From Fragilaria crotonensis (lineage: Eukaryota; Bacillariophyta; Fragilariophyceae; Fragilariales; Fragilariaceae), in NCBI GenBank assembly GCA_022925895.1, contig JAKSYS010000034.1, positions 62,001-126,000 of the forward strand: a stretch of DNA of 64,000 nucleotides. The letters are read 5' to 3'. The notes beneath the pieces were generated by a model. That model was not told the origin of the DNA. It saw only the letters and a list, made by a program, of their open reading frames with translations, and did no database searches. How positions within the stretch are numbered: position 1 is the stretch's first letter; every line of letters begins with the position of its first letter. Positions 44,583 to 55,437 of this stretch are shown piece after piece. The position numbers were made by a program, and so were the translations under genes.

Positions 44583-45364
44583 TTAGCCTTCTTCCGATCC
44601 CTTAATACTTGTCACCAACCAGTCAAAACCCTCGAAAAGTCCCTTTCCTTGCAACGCTGATGTTTCTTGAATAGACCACTGCCGGTTTCGAACCTCTGGC
44701 AGGCCCAAGGCATCACTAATTTGTTGCGCATTGAGAGCTCCCTTTTGATCCTGCTTATTTGCAAAGACTAGCAGAATGGCATCTCTCAAATCCTCTTCCT
44801 CCAACATGGCTGCCAATTCTCCACGCGCTACTGCCATTCTCTCGGAATCGGCCGAATCGACGACAAATATAATAGCATCCGTGTTGGGGTAATAACATCT
44901 CCAATAGGGTCGAATCGATGTTTGTCCTCCTAAGTCCCACACTTGAAACTATGGAGTTGAGGAGCGCAGAACGGTAAGAACTAATGCAGCAGTACGTATG
45001 CAAACAACATGACGCCGCTCCTGTGATGGTCCGAGTTGTGCCTCCGATGACTGAACGAAATCCTATACTAAATAAATCGCACCAGTCTTTTCAAGGTACA
45101 TTCAAGATCCACGGAAAGCAGCGTCTTCGATCGATCCAACCGATCATCTAAACGAATATCCATCAAACTCACCTTGATGTTCTTGTATTGAAGAGTTTCA
45201 ACATTGAATCCAATGGTAGGAATCGTTTGTACTGCTTCGTCGCTCTCATTTTGCAGCCGATAAAGAATTGTGGTCTTTCCAGCATTGTCCAATCCAAGAA
45301 TGAGGATTCGAACCTCTTTCGATCCAAAGAGACTTTCAAACAGTCGGCTCATTAGAATGCCCAT
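44583..45364 (-). CDS. ARL1: ARL1, ARF-like small GTPase of the trans-Golgi
   Basis: A 185-residue ARF-family GTPase. Exon 1 (45173-45364) starts [20 protein letters not shown], with Gly2 for N-myristoylation, then [14 protein letters not shown] (P-loop) and [20 protein letters not shown] gtgagt donor and a ccatag acceptor bound an intron at 44949-45172. Exon 2 (44583-44948) continues [20 protein letters not shown], the ARL1 signature, then [31 protein letters not shown] and [20 protein letters not shown]-bound ARL1 recruits GRIP golgins, and one is encoded at 1.4-7.7 kb. Its closest rival, ARF1, lacks the [11 protein letters not shown] form. Confidence 0.92.
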
Positions 45365-46129
45365 GATATTGTTGTATTCTGATGTCGTGAGTACTTGTAT
45401 CGGCGGAAGGTGGTGTGTTGGCTGATTTGAACACAGAAGTAGAGTACGACTGAGACAAAGGTAAAACCAAAACTGCCAACATCGCGAAGGCAATCGCACC
45501 TGAGAGCACGAGGAGCGAGGAGGCGGTGCGGCCATACACAGCATACAGCCCACTGGCACAGCAAGTAAATCTACATACTCGTTGGAGCCGCAGGGTTAGA
45601 ACAGCCTTCGACGTCGAACGAGTACAAGTAGAGTCGAAGGAATCGAGCGATGAGAATTTTGAATCTACGGTACCAGTACAGTAGAGGAGCTGCTGCTGCT
45701 CACCTTTGGACTCCAGCATACTGGAGTACGAGGACGAGTTATGTATCTACCAGGTATGTTTGATATAAAAGGGCAACGTACAGTATCGGTAAGCGCCAAT
45801 ACTACAGTATCGTAGTAAGTACATTTTACGAGCATGTTATTGCATGTCCTATGCCCTATACCCTATACCCTATACCTCTATGCCTATGCCTATGCCTATG
45901 CACTATCCCTCTCTGCACAATCCTTTTTGAAGGTTTCATAGGCCGATATCGTATCAAAGTGGTAAAGGAAGCAATCGTCGAATAAAGAGCACTCTATTGA
46001 GTATCAACTTTGTGAATGAATGAAGGTGTCCAGTAGACTCTAGCTTATGCTTTTTTCCATTTTGTCAACAAAATACTTGAAATGCAATCTAGCTAGAAAA
46101 AGTGAATGGACACTTGCCAACAAAATATC
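45365..46129. other. Gene-free region with a GTAC island and short repeats
   Basis: GTAC-rich at about 45615-45825, likely spanning the ARL1 promoter. A (CCCTATA)n/(TGCCTA)n simple repeat follows at 45842-45906. Confidence 0.6.
45842..45906. repeat. Simple repeats (CCCTATA)n and (TGCCTA)n
   Basis: Three copies of ccctata run into four copies of tgccta. Confidence 0.75.
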
Positions 46130-47740
46130 TTAATATCCCAAAGCATCATCAAGAACAGAGAGGGCCTTGTCCTGGCGATCGAAACCGTCCAACAATTCTT
46201 CTTCCGAGATAATGAGAGGAGGAGCAACGTGTAGATGTGGTGGGCGCAACAAACCGATGAGTCCATTGGCAGTGTAGGCCTTCTTGTATTCCACGAATGC
46301 CTTGTCAATGGCAGTGTGCTGTAGCTGAGGATTGGCTCCATCCGGAAGCTGAACGTCAAAGCAACCGAACATGCCGACATGGCGCCATTGCTTGACGCAG
46401 GGGTGGTTATCGGCAATGGTCTTCATGGCATTGTTGAAGACAGGTTCCAACCTTTGAACGTGTCCAATCACATCCGCCTTGATGAGGTGCTTGACATTTT
46501 CATAGGCGCATGCCATGGCAACGGGATGTGCCGTGTAGGTTGATCCCCAACCGAGAGCCTTGTCCTCAAACCCTTCCATAATGTGCTTGCGAGTGACGCA
46601 CATGGAGATTGGCAAGAGAGCGGATGTGAGTCCCTTGGCAGCGGTGACAATATCGGGAATAACTCCTTCATAATTCTGGAATCCAAACAACTTTCCGGTA
46701 CGTCCAAATCCGACCATGACTTCATCGCAGTGCATGAGGATATCATACTTGTCACAAATGGCGCGGACTCCCTGCATGTATCCCTTTGGCGGAACGAGCA
46801 CTCCACCTCCACCGACGACAGACTCAAATTGCACCATGGCAATGGTATTTGGACCTTCGTTCAAGATTTGTTCCTCCAACATGTTGAGTGCCATCTGAGT
46901 GCGTTCTTCCTCCGTTTCACCTGCAAAATCAAAAAAGAGCGGGTATGGGTTGAATGCCTTGATGAATCCGGGAACAGTATCTCCACCATACCATCTTCTG
47001 AAATCTCCAGTAGCCTGTTGGGAACTGGTGGTTCCACCGTGGTAACTGCGGTACCAGTTGATGACCTTGAACTTTCCGGTGTAACGGCGAGCCATCATAA
47101 TGGCAGCTTCGTTTGCCTCACTTCCCGACGATGGAAACACCATTCCCTGAAGATCACCAGGAAGCAATTCCGCGATGAGTTTGCTCAAGCGAGCGCGAAC
47201 TTCGACAATTCCCAAACCGCCGTAGATGTAAGGCAATTCTGTCATTTGTTGCATTGTTGCGTCAAGGACGGTTTGTGGGACAGAATATCCCATATTGGAG
47301 CAGACCGCCTGTGAGGTCCAATCGAGGAACTGATTTCCCTTGTCGTCGTAAAGGTAAACGCCTTCGCCTCGTTTGATAATGGGCGTGGAGTGGCGGGCCT
47401 TTCCAGGAGCCCATGTCAGCATGCAATTGTTCGTTACAGCATCCCGGATCTGATCTGATGACCAAGATCCCATAGGAAGATCGTGGTCTTCCGAAATGAC
47501 AAGTTTGGAGGAGTTGTCAACGGCATGCTGCACAGCGAGTTAGAACGAGTCAGATTGAGGAGAAGAAAGCGTGCGTGGTTGTCTAGCTGAGCGACGACAG
47601 AACCATTCGTAATACAGCGAAAAAACGAGAAGAACACTGGAACTTACAGCAAGGGCAGGAGTCTTGTGGGGCCATTGTTTGGCACCTTGGGCGATAGCAC
47701 CACGAGCAACAGACTTGGAGATCGTAGCGGCAGCTGACAT
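46130..47740 (-). CDS. Class III PLP-dependent aminotransferase, probably mitochondrial
   Basis: An omega-aminotransferase of about 496 residues that would transfer an amino group from an omega-amino acid, GABA, taurine or a similar donor to a keto acid. Exon 1 (47648-47740) encodes MSAAATISKSVARGAIAQGA, a likely mitochondrial presequence. The intron is 47528-47647. Exon 2 shows GVYLYDDKGNQFLDWTSQAV, VFPSSGSEANEAAIMMARR, SYHGGTTSSQQATGD, FESVVGGGG, LMHCDEVMVGFGRTGKLFGF and the PLP lysine in PDIVTAAKGLTSALLPIS. It ends LHVAPPLIISEEELLDGFD. The class is certain. The substrate is not; the Gly-Gly-Gly-Gly variant after ESVV and the overall pattern are closer to taurine/beta-alanine-type enzymes than to ornithine aminotransferase. 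Confidence 0.88.
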
Positions 47741-49321
47741 TTGAAGTTGGTGGAGCGTGAAACAACACAATTGCTCTGCTTTCTGCTTGCCTAATGCTGA
47801 TCACAACAATATGCTGGTGAATCGAGTGCAGATGTCAGAAGAACGTATGCAAAAGATTTTCTATCATTTACGAAAGTAGTACTAGCTAGTAGTAGTGCTA
47901 CAGTATGCGAATAGAGACTGAATAGAGTACCAGCAGGTCCAGCATACATATTCATGTACGACAGCATGGTACTGGAGTATCATATATGATTTCGTACTAG
48001 TACCAGGTACAACAGTAGAGGACACGTACGAGGTCCTGTCGTGAGAAAAAGGTTACACCAAATGTACAAGTAGTGAGTAGCCAGGTACTCGTAGTAGTCA
48101 GTACCGTTGCTTCTCAAAATCAAAAATCACACAAGGAAAAGAAGGTGATGTCACTCACAACGTCAGCAGAAATCCATCGTGACCAGCGACGAGAGGCAGC
48201 GAATCCTAAATTTCGGAGGCCTCATGACGTCAGTAAAGGTTCGAATATGGATTCTGTAATATTGCCTATCTCTGAGGTCTACTGTAGTACCGTCTAGTAG
48301 TACTGTAGATTCTGTACTATTGTCTATTTATTGCAACCGCCTTTCTTGTTTCTTTTCATTGAAATACGAATTTCTCTTTAATAATTGAAGACACTTTTTT
48401 TAACGTTGTTAAGTCGGCCATTTGTTCAACTATTACTACGGGCAACACGAAACTTGACATTGACAATGGCCAACCACCGGCATCAAGTACTCAACATATG
48501 AACACCAATCCTTAAAATGTATGCATAGAATCCTATTCTCTATTCACCATCATGACACAAATTGATGTGGGTGGCAAAACATACTTGGCCAGTTTTTGAG
48601 TACCCAAGCAAATCCATGTGTTGAAGGCCCTCCAATTTTGGTCCACACAGAGTGAACAAGTGTAGGTGGTGGTTTGCTACTTGCACACTTTGCATCGCCC
48701 TTTGCAGTGAATGAGGAAGTTGTTCAGTTCCATCGCGAGACTCTTCTTCCTCCTGGTAGGTGTTAGGTTTGTGCCGAAGTACCTGCCCTGGGATTCCGCA
48801 GCCCCCCGTAGTTCTTGTAGCTATTGAACAATTCTGGTGAGCGACTGATTCATGCATCCTGTTCATTCAACCTCCTGCGGCATCAAATATGCACATGATC
48901 AAAGGTGTTAATGATGAGCTCCTCACTGAGTGAGGTGTAGAAGTCCTTTTGGTTCTCCTGTGCGCCGGAGCAGCACTGAATATCATGAGCAAGCCAGCAT
49001 GTATCTACCACTAGTACAATAATTCCAAAGATTGTTAAGTTCACTTGCATCCTAAAGAAATTTTTTGCAGGTGTTGTCAGCACTAGTTTCGATCCAGCTT
49101 TGTGCCGCCAGCCAGACATCGATCTGAACTCTGAACCGGTGGTGTCCCTCTGGGCGGGGGGCGCGTTTTTTTCCTTTATTCACGACTCAGCACGTATCGC
49201 CGGACCTTCCTGCGTCCGGAGTCCGGCGTCCGTCATCGCCCAGCTATCGTTTAAGATTACAACATTCAATGACGCTCATGAAGCCATTCGACAAAACTGC
49301 CGTTGTTAGTGTTAGTGTATC
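47741..49321. other. 1.6-kb gene-free region with a GTAC island
   Basis: GTAC-rich at 47875-48105 and 48280-48320. 48350-49100 has only short unsupported frames. Confidence 0.55.
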
Positions 49322-50215
49322 ATGTCGCAGCCTTCAAACAAAAGCAAGAACGAGAATGACAACAACAAAAATGTGGATGACACAATCGAATCCATAACGA
49401 GCAATACCCGCGACCATCGTACAGAGGCCAAAACCATGGAGGTATTACAGATGGAACGTGAACGCTTGAACGAAAAGAAGTATCGCAACCTCTATCGGGA
49501 CTTGTTCTCCCAACATGTGGGCCTTTTTCAGCAAAAACATGATAGTGATGACGAGGATCCCTCTCGTTTAAGCGCCTATCAAGAAGAAACTGTCCTTCTC
49601 CGCAAGGCCCTCATTTCCGAACGCAATGCCTATATCATGGGATTGACTGTCGGATTGGCCTCTTGGGTCACCATCCGCTTCGCGCCACGTTTGTACATTG
49701 CTCGATTCGGAGGTGCGGAGAAATTGCAAAAATTGAAGGAAGCGGAAGAGATGGCGAGGAAAAACAATACCAAGTGGGTGCAGACCACGGTTGGTGTCTT
49801 GGTCGAAGGGACCTTTTCCTTTTGGCTTGGATATCGTGCCTACCAATTGGCAGCTCAAACGAACGACAGCACCTTTGAACTAATTAGTCAAATCCCATTG
49901 GTGCGGGGACGGAGTTTGGTTGCCGACAATTTGTGTGCGGATTGGGTACGCATTACGAAACGAGACATTCCTCCGGCCTTCTGGGAAAATCTTGATCACG
50001 AGGACTCCAAGCTTCAGGAGGAACGAACGTGGCATGCGATACGAACATTTTCGCAAAACTGCATTCGACGCAAGTTATACGAAAGAGTTGTTGCAAAGGA
50101 ACAGAATGGGGATGTGACATTACCTAGCAGAGTTCCAGAATTGCCATTGTCATCGGACCAACAACTCACGACCGAGCAGGCAATTCAACTAGTGTCGGAT
50201 CGAGTCAGTAAATAG
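49322..50215 (+). CDS. Unknown protein with two predicted membrane helices
   Basis: I do not recognise this 297-residue protein. The N-terminal 100 residues are charged and Asn/Glu-rich with a helical block (MERERLNEKKYRNLYRDLF). Two hydrophobic segments follow: IMGLTVGLASWVTIRF (about 105-120) and QTTVGVLVEGTFSFWLGYRA (about 153-172). The C-terminal part is soluble, with WVRITKRDIPPAFWENLDHE and a Glu/Arg-rich helix. The topology suggests a hairpin membrane protein with both tails on the same side. The frame is clean and intronless, and the codon pattern fits a real gene. Confidence 0.7.
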   Translation: MSQPSNKSKNENDNNKNVDDTIESITSNTRDHRTEAKTMEVLQMERERLNEKKYRNLYRDLFSQHVGLFQQKHDSDDEDPSRLSAYQEETVLLRKALISERNAYIMGLTVGLASWVTIRFAPRLYIARFGGAEKLQKLKEAEEMARKNNTKWVQTTVGVLVEGTFSFWLGYRAYQLAAQTNDSTFELISQIPLVRGRSLVADNLCADWVRITKRDIPPAFWENLDHEDSKLQEERTWHAIRTFSQNCIRRKLYERVVAKEQNGDVTLPSRVPELPLSSDQQLTTEQAIQLVSDRVSK

Positions 50216-50527
50216 TCAAATGATACTGTTTACAAAAGTGCATACTATCCATCATCCATTCTGTGTCCTGCCGTCCCACTCTGATTTTCATCGTTGCGGC
50301 GGGCCGAGCCTAGGACGGAACACGTTCGTGCGTTGTTGAACCACCGCAAGCGTATCTTACCGTATGCGGCAGCGACAGATTCCAGTCACCGATCGACAGA
50401 TCGATGGCACCAAATCACTAGGTAGCATCAGAGAGGATACGCACGAGTCACTATTGTGAATGTGCGTCAAAGCACCAATAGTCATTTTCCTCATTGCCAG
50501 AAGACGCATTCATGGTTGTCAGAGAAA
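50216..50527. other. Convergent 3' intergenic region
   Basis: Nothing recognisable in about 310 bases between two convergent genes. Confidence 0.5.
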
Positions 50528-51592
50528 TTACATGACACAACAATCTGGCATTCCATTCAATTGTGGCACTCCATTGTCATCCAAGGAAAGATCGGGTGCA
50601 ATGTCAGCGACGATATCGGGCGGCGGCAAACCATATTCTTGTACGTCCTTCATGGACGCAAAGATTTTATCCGAATTGTCGGGTTCTGTTTCGTAGACTG
50701 CTACTAGATCCTGTAGACTCTTGTATTGCAGACATCGACTACACATCCAAGTGGGACAGGTGAGCTACATCAAAACGATTCGATATGTAAGTTGTTGCAA
50801 CGATAAGGAAACGGATACTTACTTGTGGTATTCGTCGTCAGTTAGCGTCTCCTTGTTGTCTTCCAACCATTTGGGGAACTTGGCGGTCACCTCCTTGATG
50901 GGTTCGTACATGAGGTCCTTCGCCAGTAGCTGCTGCATCATTCCGTCGATCATTTCATCCCCTCCTAGACTTTGAAACTGTTTCATCATTTCGTCTATAT
51001 CATCATCGTCATTCTCAACTGCATCGTCTACTTTTGTTACGGCAGCCGCTGCCATGCCATTCAACAAATTTGAAATGGTTCGATCGACGTCAGTTGACCG
51101 AGGTGGAGGTGGTTCCGGACCAAAGACAGGCCTGGGTGGTGAAGGAGGTTCTGGACCTGTGACTGGCTTCTTCGCATCGGTTGCTTCGTTCTCCTCCAAT
51201 GGCGGTGTCTTTGGCATCCCATTCATTTGCGATTGCTCCATTTCCATTGCCATTTGTTGTTGGAGTTTCGTCATGACTTGACCAAGGGCGTCGTCATCAG
51301 CCGCGCCGCCACTGATGGTTGCTCTCATAATTTCATTCATCATATGCTTAAGCTGCTCCATCTCGTCTTCATCCAAGTCAGGAGACGCCCCGGCAGTGTT
51401 GGAGGTGGAAGTTTTCGGCTCGGAAGGATGCACCTTTCCACTATCCCCTACCGGTCGTCCCTTTGCCTCGACGTGAACTTTGATGTCCTTATCATCTGGA
51501 TCGTCGCAATCATCGTCATCGTCATCGTCATCGTCTAGTTCATCCAACGCTGCATCTAGAATGGCATCCATACTCATCTGCGCGTCGCTCAT
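50528..51592 (-). CDS. PEX19: PEX19, peroxisomal membrane-protein receptor with CaaX box
   Basis: PEX19 binds newly made peroxisomal membrane proteins and docks on PEX3. The start at 51592 (MSDAQMSMDAILDAALDELD) gives the usual acidic PEX3-binding N-terminus. The middle is Pro/Glu-rich. The conserved C-terminal domain has MMQQLLAKDLMYEPIKEV, KFPKWLEDNKETLTDDEYH, then after an intron (50739-50822; splice AA|T) RCLQYKSLQDLVAVYETEPD and VQEYGLPPPDIVADIAPDL. The last four residues CCVM form a farnesylation CaaX box, typical of PEX19. The total of 326 residues fits the family. The TAA just after EYHK belongs to the intron and does not end the protein. Confidence 0.9.
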
Positions 51593-52309
51593 CGTGTAAT
51601 AATCTGACAATTGACGCGACAACACGCTCTTCCTGATTTCTTTCTGTAATGATGGATGTATTAACATTCGACACCGAAGTGTTCAGGTCGACTCCCTCTG
51701 TCAAGAGTCAAGAGTCCGACTTGCATACTGTGTGACAGTAGATGAATTGTACAATGGGAGGAGAAGTACTGTATTACTACCAGGTACGCCGAGTACTGAA
51801 ACTTGTACTCCTGTAGGTTTCTGGACCTGGTTGACATTGGGCACCACTCTAGTACTGTACTACTGCGAGAGTGCTTGGCTACTGAGGCGTCTGGTATGTC
51901 TCGTACGAAATCTGGTTCTTCATGGTCGTACTCCATACATTAGTGCAGTCGACGTATATTTGTACCGCTACTCTAGTACTGGTACTATGGTACTGGAGTA
52001 CTCGAAGTGCTGTGTACATGTATCATAGCACGATATCGCGATATCTCTGTCAAGTATGCAAGGACAGACGCCCGACCCGTGAAACACGTCATCTGATGAT
52101 GATGATGAAAACACATCGAATCTTTCCGATGCTCGTTACGATACCCTCATCCCTCGATCTACATCTACCTCCTACCAGCAGCCTCACCACCTCATCACGT
52201 GGCGGTAATCATAACTTATACTTCATACCTCAGATAAGCTTGCATAAAAGCACAATTGACAGAGTGTAACGCAGAGCATTATTCAAAGGCCAGCAAAGCA
52301 AGTTTTTGA
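51593..52309. other. Bidirectional promoter region with a GTAC island
   Basis: Lies between the divergent PEX19 and SDR genes. GTAC-rich at 51765-52020 (for example agtactggtactatggtact). No gene seen. Confidence 0.6.
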
Positions 52310-52324
52310 TTGTTTAACCAAAGA

Positions 52325-53521
52325 ATGGCGGTAGAATCCTTCACCATGAGACAACCACAGCAATCATGCATCGTTCTTCTCTTATTCTTTCTGGTCCGCA
52401 CGGCGGCATTTGCGGCCACAACAACTACTGTGGATATCGCTGTCGCTCCTGCCGTCGTTCCCACTAGGGAGATCGTGTCGCGAGTGGCAGTGACAGGAGC
52501 AACGGGTCGTACCGGTCGTTTGGTAGTACAAGAGTTGTTGGACAGGGGTGTGCAAGTTGTGGCCATGGTGCGAGATTTGGAAAAGGCAAAGGAAGTCTTG
52601 GAATTCACTGAGGATGATACAACACCAGAACAACAGCCGCGATTGATCGTTACAAAGTGTGATCTTACGTCCGAGACCCAAATAGCCGCCTCGTTGCAAA
52701 ATTGCGATGCTGCCATATGGTGCTCCACTGGCTTTTCTGAATCTCAACCAGTGGTGATCGACAATGATCCACCGTTCGTCCAAACGATCAAACGTTGGAT
52801 GGGGATTGAACCACCCAAAAGTACGGAACCACCAACTCGGACCAGCATTGATGCCGTTGGCATCCCCGCATTGGCAAAATGCTTCATGGACAAAGATGGC
52901 GCTGATTGCGATTATCCCAAGGTAGTCATGCTCAGTTCGGCTGGTGTCACGCGTCCGTCGTGGGACGACGCCAAGAAAGCGCGCTTTCCGGGAAGTGCGG
53001 ACATTCCCATTGTTCGATTGAACCCATTTGGGATTTTGGAAATCAAGGCCGAATCGGAAAACAAGTTGCGACAGAGTGGAGCACCCTACTGCATTGTTCG
53101 ACCAGCGGGCCTTAACGACAAGGATTGGCCGGCCGGATCGCGGCCTGTCTTCTCTCAAGGCGATGTGGCTGTCGGTCGCATCAATCGGAAGGATGTTGCG
53201 CGAATCCTGGCCGACGTCCTCTCGACCAAAGAAGCTACAGGGAAAACATTTGAAGCGATTACGTTGGCTGGATATCCACCGGCAGATTCGATCGCTCCTG
53301 CATTGAAGCGGCTCAAGGCGGATGCAGATGGGCTTCCTGACGATGACGCCTTAGCTGCGACCTATGTGACAATGCAGCAATTACTACCGGGAGAAAAGCA
53401 GGATTCTGCAAACATTGCGTTGGGACAAACCTACGAACAGATGGACAAGAACGAGGAAGGTCGTTTCGGCCCTCGAGGAGCTGAGAAGGTGGAGCAAGTG
53501 CTCTTGAAGCCTACGTCTTAA
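52325..53521 (+). CDS. Atypical SDR/NAD(P)-binding protein, probably plastid-targeted
   Basis: A Rossmann-fold protein of about 398 residues. The start MAVESFTMRQPQQSC plus IVLLLFFLVRTAAFAATTT is a signal peptide ending in A-A-F|A, close to the diatom plastid motif; an ATG at 52310 five codons upstream is an alternative. The nucleotide-binding motif is VAVTGATGRTGRLVVQELLD (TGxxGxxG), followed by VVAMVRDLEKAKEVLEF, KVVMLSSAGVTRPSW, PYCIVRPAGLNDKDWPAGSR and DVAVGRINRKDVARILADVL. The TGATGxTG motif and the lack of a YxxxK triad place it with atypical NmrA/TIC62-like SDRs, which in plants bind pigment- or redox-linked partners. Its substrate cannot be told from sequence. Confidence 0.75.
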   Translation: MAVESFTMRQPQQSCIVLLLFFLVRTAAFAATTTTVDIAVAPAVVPTREIVSRVAVTGATGRTGRLVVQELLDRGVQVVAMVRDLEKAKEVLEFTEDDTTPEQQPRLIVTKCDLTSETQIAASLQNCDAAIWCSTGFSESQPVVIDNDPPFVQTIKRWMGIEPPKSTEPPTRTSIDAVGIPALAKCFMDKDGADCDYPKVVMLSSAGVTRPSWDDAKKARFPGSADIPIVRLNPFGILEIKAESENKLRQSGAPYCIVRPAGLNDKDWPAGSRPVFSQGDVAVGRINRKDVARILADVLSTKEATGKTFEAITLAGYPPADSIAPALKRLKADADGLPDDDALAATYVTMQQLLPGEKQDSANIALGQTYEQMDKNEEGRFGPRGAEKVEQVLLKPTS

Positions 53522-53892
53522 GAAACGATTTTTTCGGTAATGGTAGGACACTTTGTGGTAGATCACAATAGGAAGCCAGAACAACACCAGTAGCGTACAC
53601 TGCATCCGGAGTCCAGATGGGAGCACCTGGTGCAGCATTACTGGCTACCAGGTCCTGTACTCTCCACAAGAGAATACAGTAAAGGAAATGCATAGTGATG
53701 ATCGAACGTAGTGTAATAACGTGTAATGCATGATGCGATCATCTGGAATGTCGATTTAGTTGTTTTTTTTTTGGTTTTTTTGGATTGTCGGTATGTCAGA
53801 TTTTCTGTTTCTGAGTCCCGTCCCGCATACACCAGTGCCAGTGCAACAGTACAGTCAACACTCGTGAGTTCGATTGTGTTCGATGCGATCAG
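53522..53892. other. Gene-free region
   Basis: It holds an A/T run (tttttttttggttttttt, about 53763-53780) and the promoter of the phytochelatin synthase gene. Confidence 0.5.
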
Positions 53893-55341
53893 ATGCCGAC
53901 ATCGACAACTCTGACCTCCAAGAGCAACTTGGTTTCAGTAGGTGCGTATAACTTAACTTCGGTCGTTTCTATGCTTGTTTCACCATCATTTCCATTCTTC
54001 TCCATCGGCATCCTTCTCCTTCTCTTGCAAGACGTTACAAGCATGAGCACCACAACAAAGTCTGTACTTCCCCGACGCACCTTCTATCGCCGACCGCTGC
54101 CACCGTCGTGCACAGCACTTAGTTCTCCACAAGGTCGTCAACAATTTGAATCGTCCATGCGGCACAAGGGTTGCAAAAGTTACTTTGTTCTGGCGGAACA
54201 ATTCACCACCCAGTCAGAACCCGCCTATTGTGGCATTACATCGCTCGTCATGGTCCTCAATGCCCTTGCCGTGGATCCAAGACGACTTTGGAAAGGAAAT
54301 TGGAGATGGTACCACGAAGAGTTGTTAAACTGTTGCATTGACCTCGAGGAAATCAAGGTCTCGGGGATCACATTGAATGTATTTGCGTGTCTAGCCAGAT
54401 GCCAAGGACTCAATGTGGAAAAGTACTTTGCGCAGGAGAGCAATGTAGATGACTTTCGTCGAACCGTCGAGTTGGCGTGTGTCGAGAATGACGCAGAGGA
54501 CGATCACACGGACTACGCAGACCCCTTGTTGGTGGTATCCTACGATCGAGGAGTGTTAAAACAGACTGGTACCGGCCATTTTTCACCGATTGCAGCCTAC
54601 GATCCACCTTCGGATCAAGTTCTCATTCTAGATACCGCCAGGTTCAAATACGGTGCTCATTGGGTGCCACTTCCACTCATTTTTGAAGCAATGCTACCTG
54701 TGGACCAAGACACTGGAAAGTCGAGAGGGTATGCGTTGCTGTCCTATGTCAATGACGACGTGGCGTCAATCATGCCGATATCAATCCTCCTGCGATCGTC
54801 CCAGGCTCAAAATCCTCTCCGCCAGCGTTACAAGCAATTCCTGGTAGACCATGACTATGATGTTACCTGGGACCAAGTACTTGACTACTGGACCAGGGGT
54901 GGAAAAGATCCCATGTACATTTGGGAAATGATGGAAGCGCAGTTTGCTCCCACAGAGAAGGACGCTGCGGATGCCGTGATTGCCGTTCAAACGTTGCTCA
55001 AGGCGCTGGTGCCACAACCACACAAACCGTCACATACGACGTGTTTACCCACCGATCACGAAGCCCATCCATGCCGTCCCAATTGCAATCGCGTTGTTCG
55101 TCTGACAGCAGAAGAAGCTATCTATATCGTCTACCTAGCGTCACTTTCCAAAGACCGCCGCGAAGAAATAGTCTACTCTACAGACGCAGCCGTGAACGAG
55201 GTGGCGACTGACGAATCCCGACAACAATTGTTAGTGGAAGCTAATTTGGTCCGGTATGCAATTGACAACAGCGATGAGATGGTGGAGGAGGCAGACCGCA
55301 TGGGGTCCCATCACGGCGTTTCGGAAGATGACATAAACTAA
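53893..55341 (+). CDS. PCS: Phytochelatin synthase
   Basis: A papain-like transpeptidase that builds phytochelatins from glutathione for binding Cd and other metals. The catalytic triad is visible: Cys113 in EPAYCGITSLVMVLNALAVD, His229 in TGTGHFSPIAAYD and Asp247 in VLILDTARFKYGAHWVPL. WYHEELLNCCIDLEEIKVSG and ITLNVFACLARCQGL are also family blocks. The N-terminus before MSTTTKSVLP (54043) is hydrophobic (FSIGILLLLLQDVTS), so either a signal-anchor form from 53893 or a soluble form from 54043 is made. The C-terminus has a small Cys cluster (TTCLPTD, HPCRPNCNR), as expected for the metal-sensing region of eukaryotic enzymes. Intronless. Confidence 0.92.
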   Translation: MPTSTTLTSKSNLVSVGAYNLTSVVSMLVSPSFPFFSIGILLLLLQDVTSMSTTTKSVLPRRTFYRRPLPPSCTALSSPQGRQQFESSMRHKGCKSYFVLAEQFTTQSEPAYCGITSLVMVLNALAVDPRRLWKGNWRWYHEELLNCCIDLEEIKVSGITLNVFACLARCQGLNVEKYFAQESNVDDFRRTVELACVENDAEDDHTDYADPLLVVSYDRGVLKQTGTGHFSPIAAYDPPSDQVLILDTARFKYGAHWVPLPLIFEAMLPVDQDTGKSRGYALLSYVNDDVASIMPISILLRSSQAQNPLRQRYKQFLVDHDYDVTWDQVLDYWTRGGKDPMYIWEMMEAQFAPTEKDAADAVIAVQTLLKALVPQPHKPSHTTCLPTDHEAHPCRPNCNRVVRLTAEEAIYIVYLASLSKDRREEIVYSTDAAVNEVATDESRQQLLVEANLVRYAIDNSDEMVEEADRMGSHHGVSEDDIN

Positions 55342-55437
55342 GTGCATGGATGAACATTCTAATTATCAGCAAACCACGAGTGTTCGTGCTAAGACATGTA
55401 TCATTAGGAATCAGTGCGCTGCATCACGTTCAAAGGA

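Noticed and set aside
45298-45320. tRNA-like T-arm on the minus strand (gaggttcgaatcctc)
   Set aside because: It lies inside ARL1 exon 1 and encodes the conserved EVRILIL segment.
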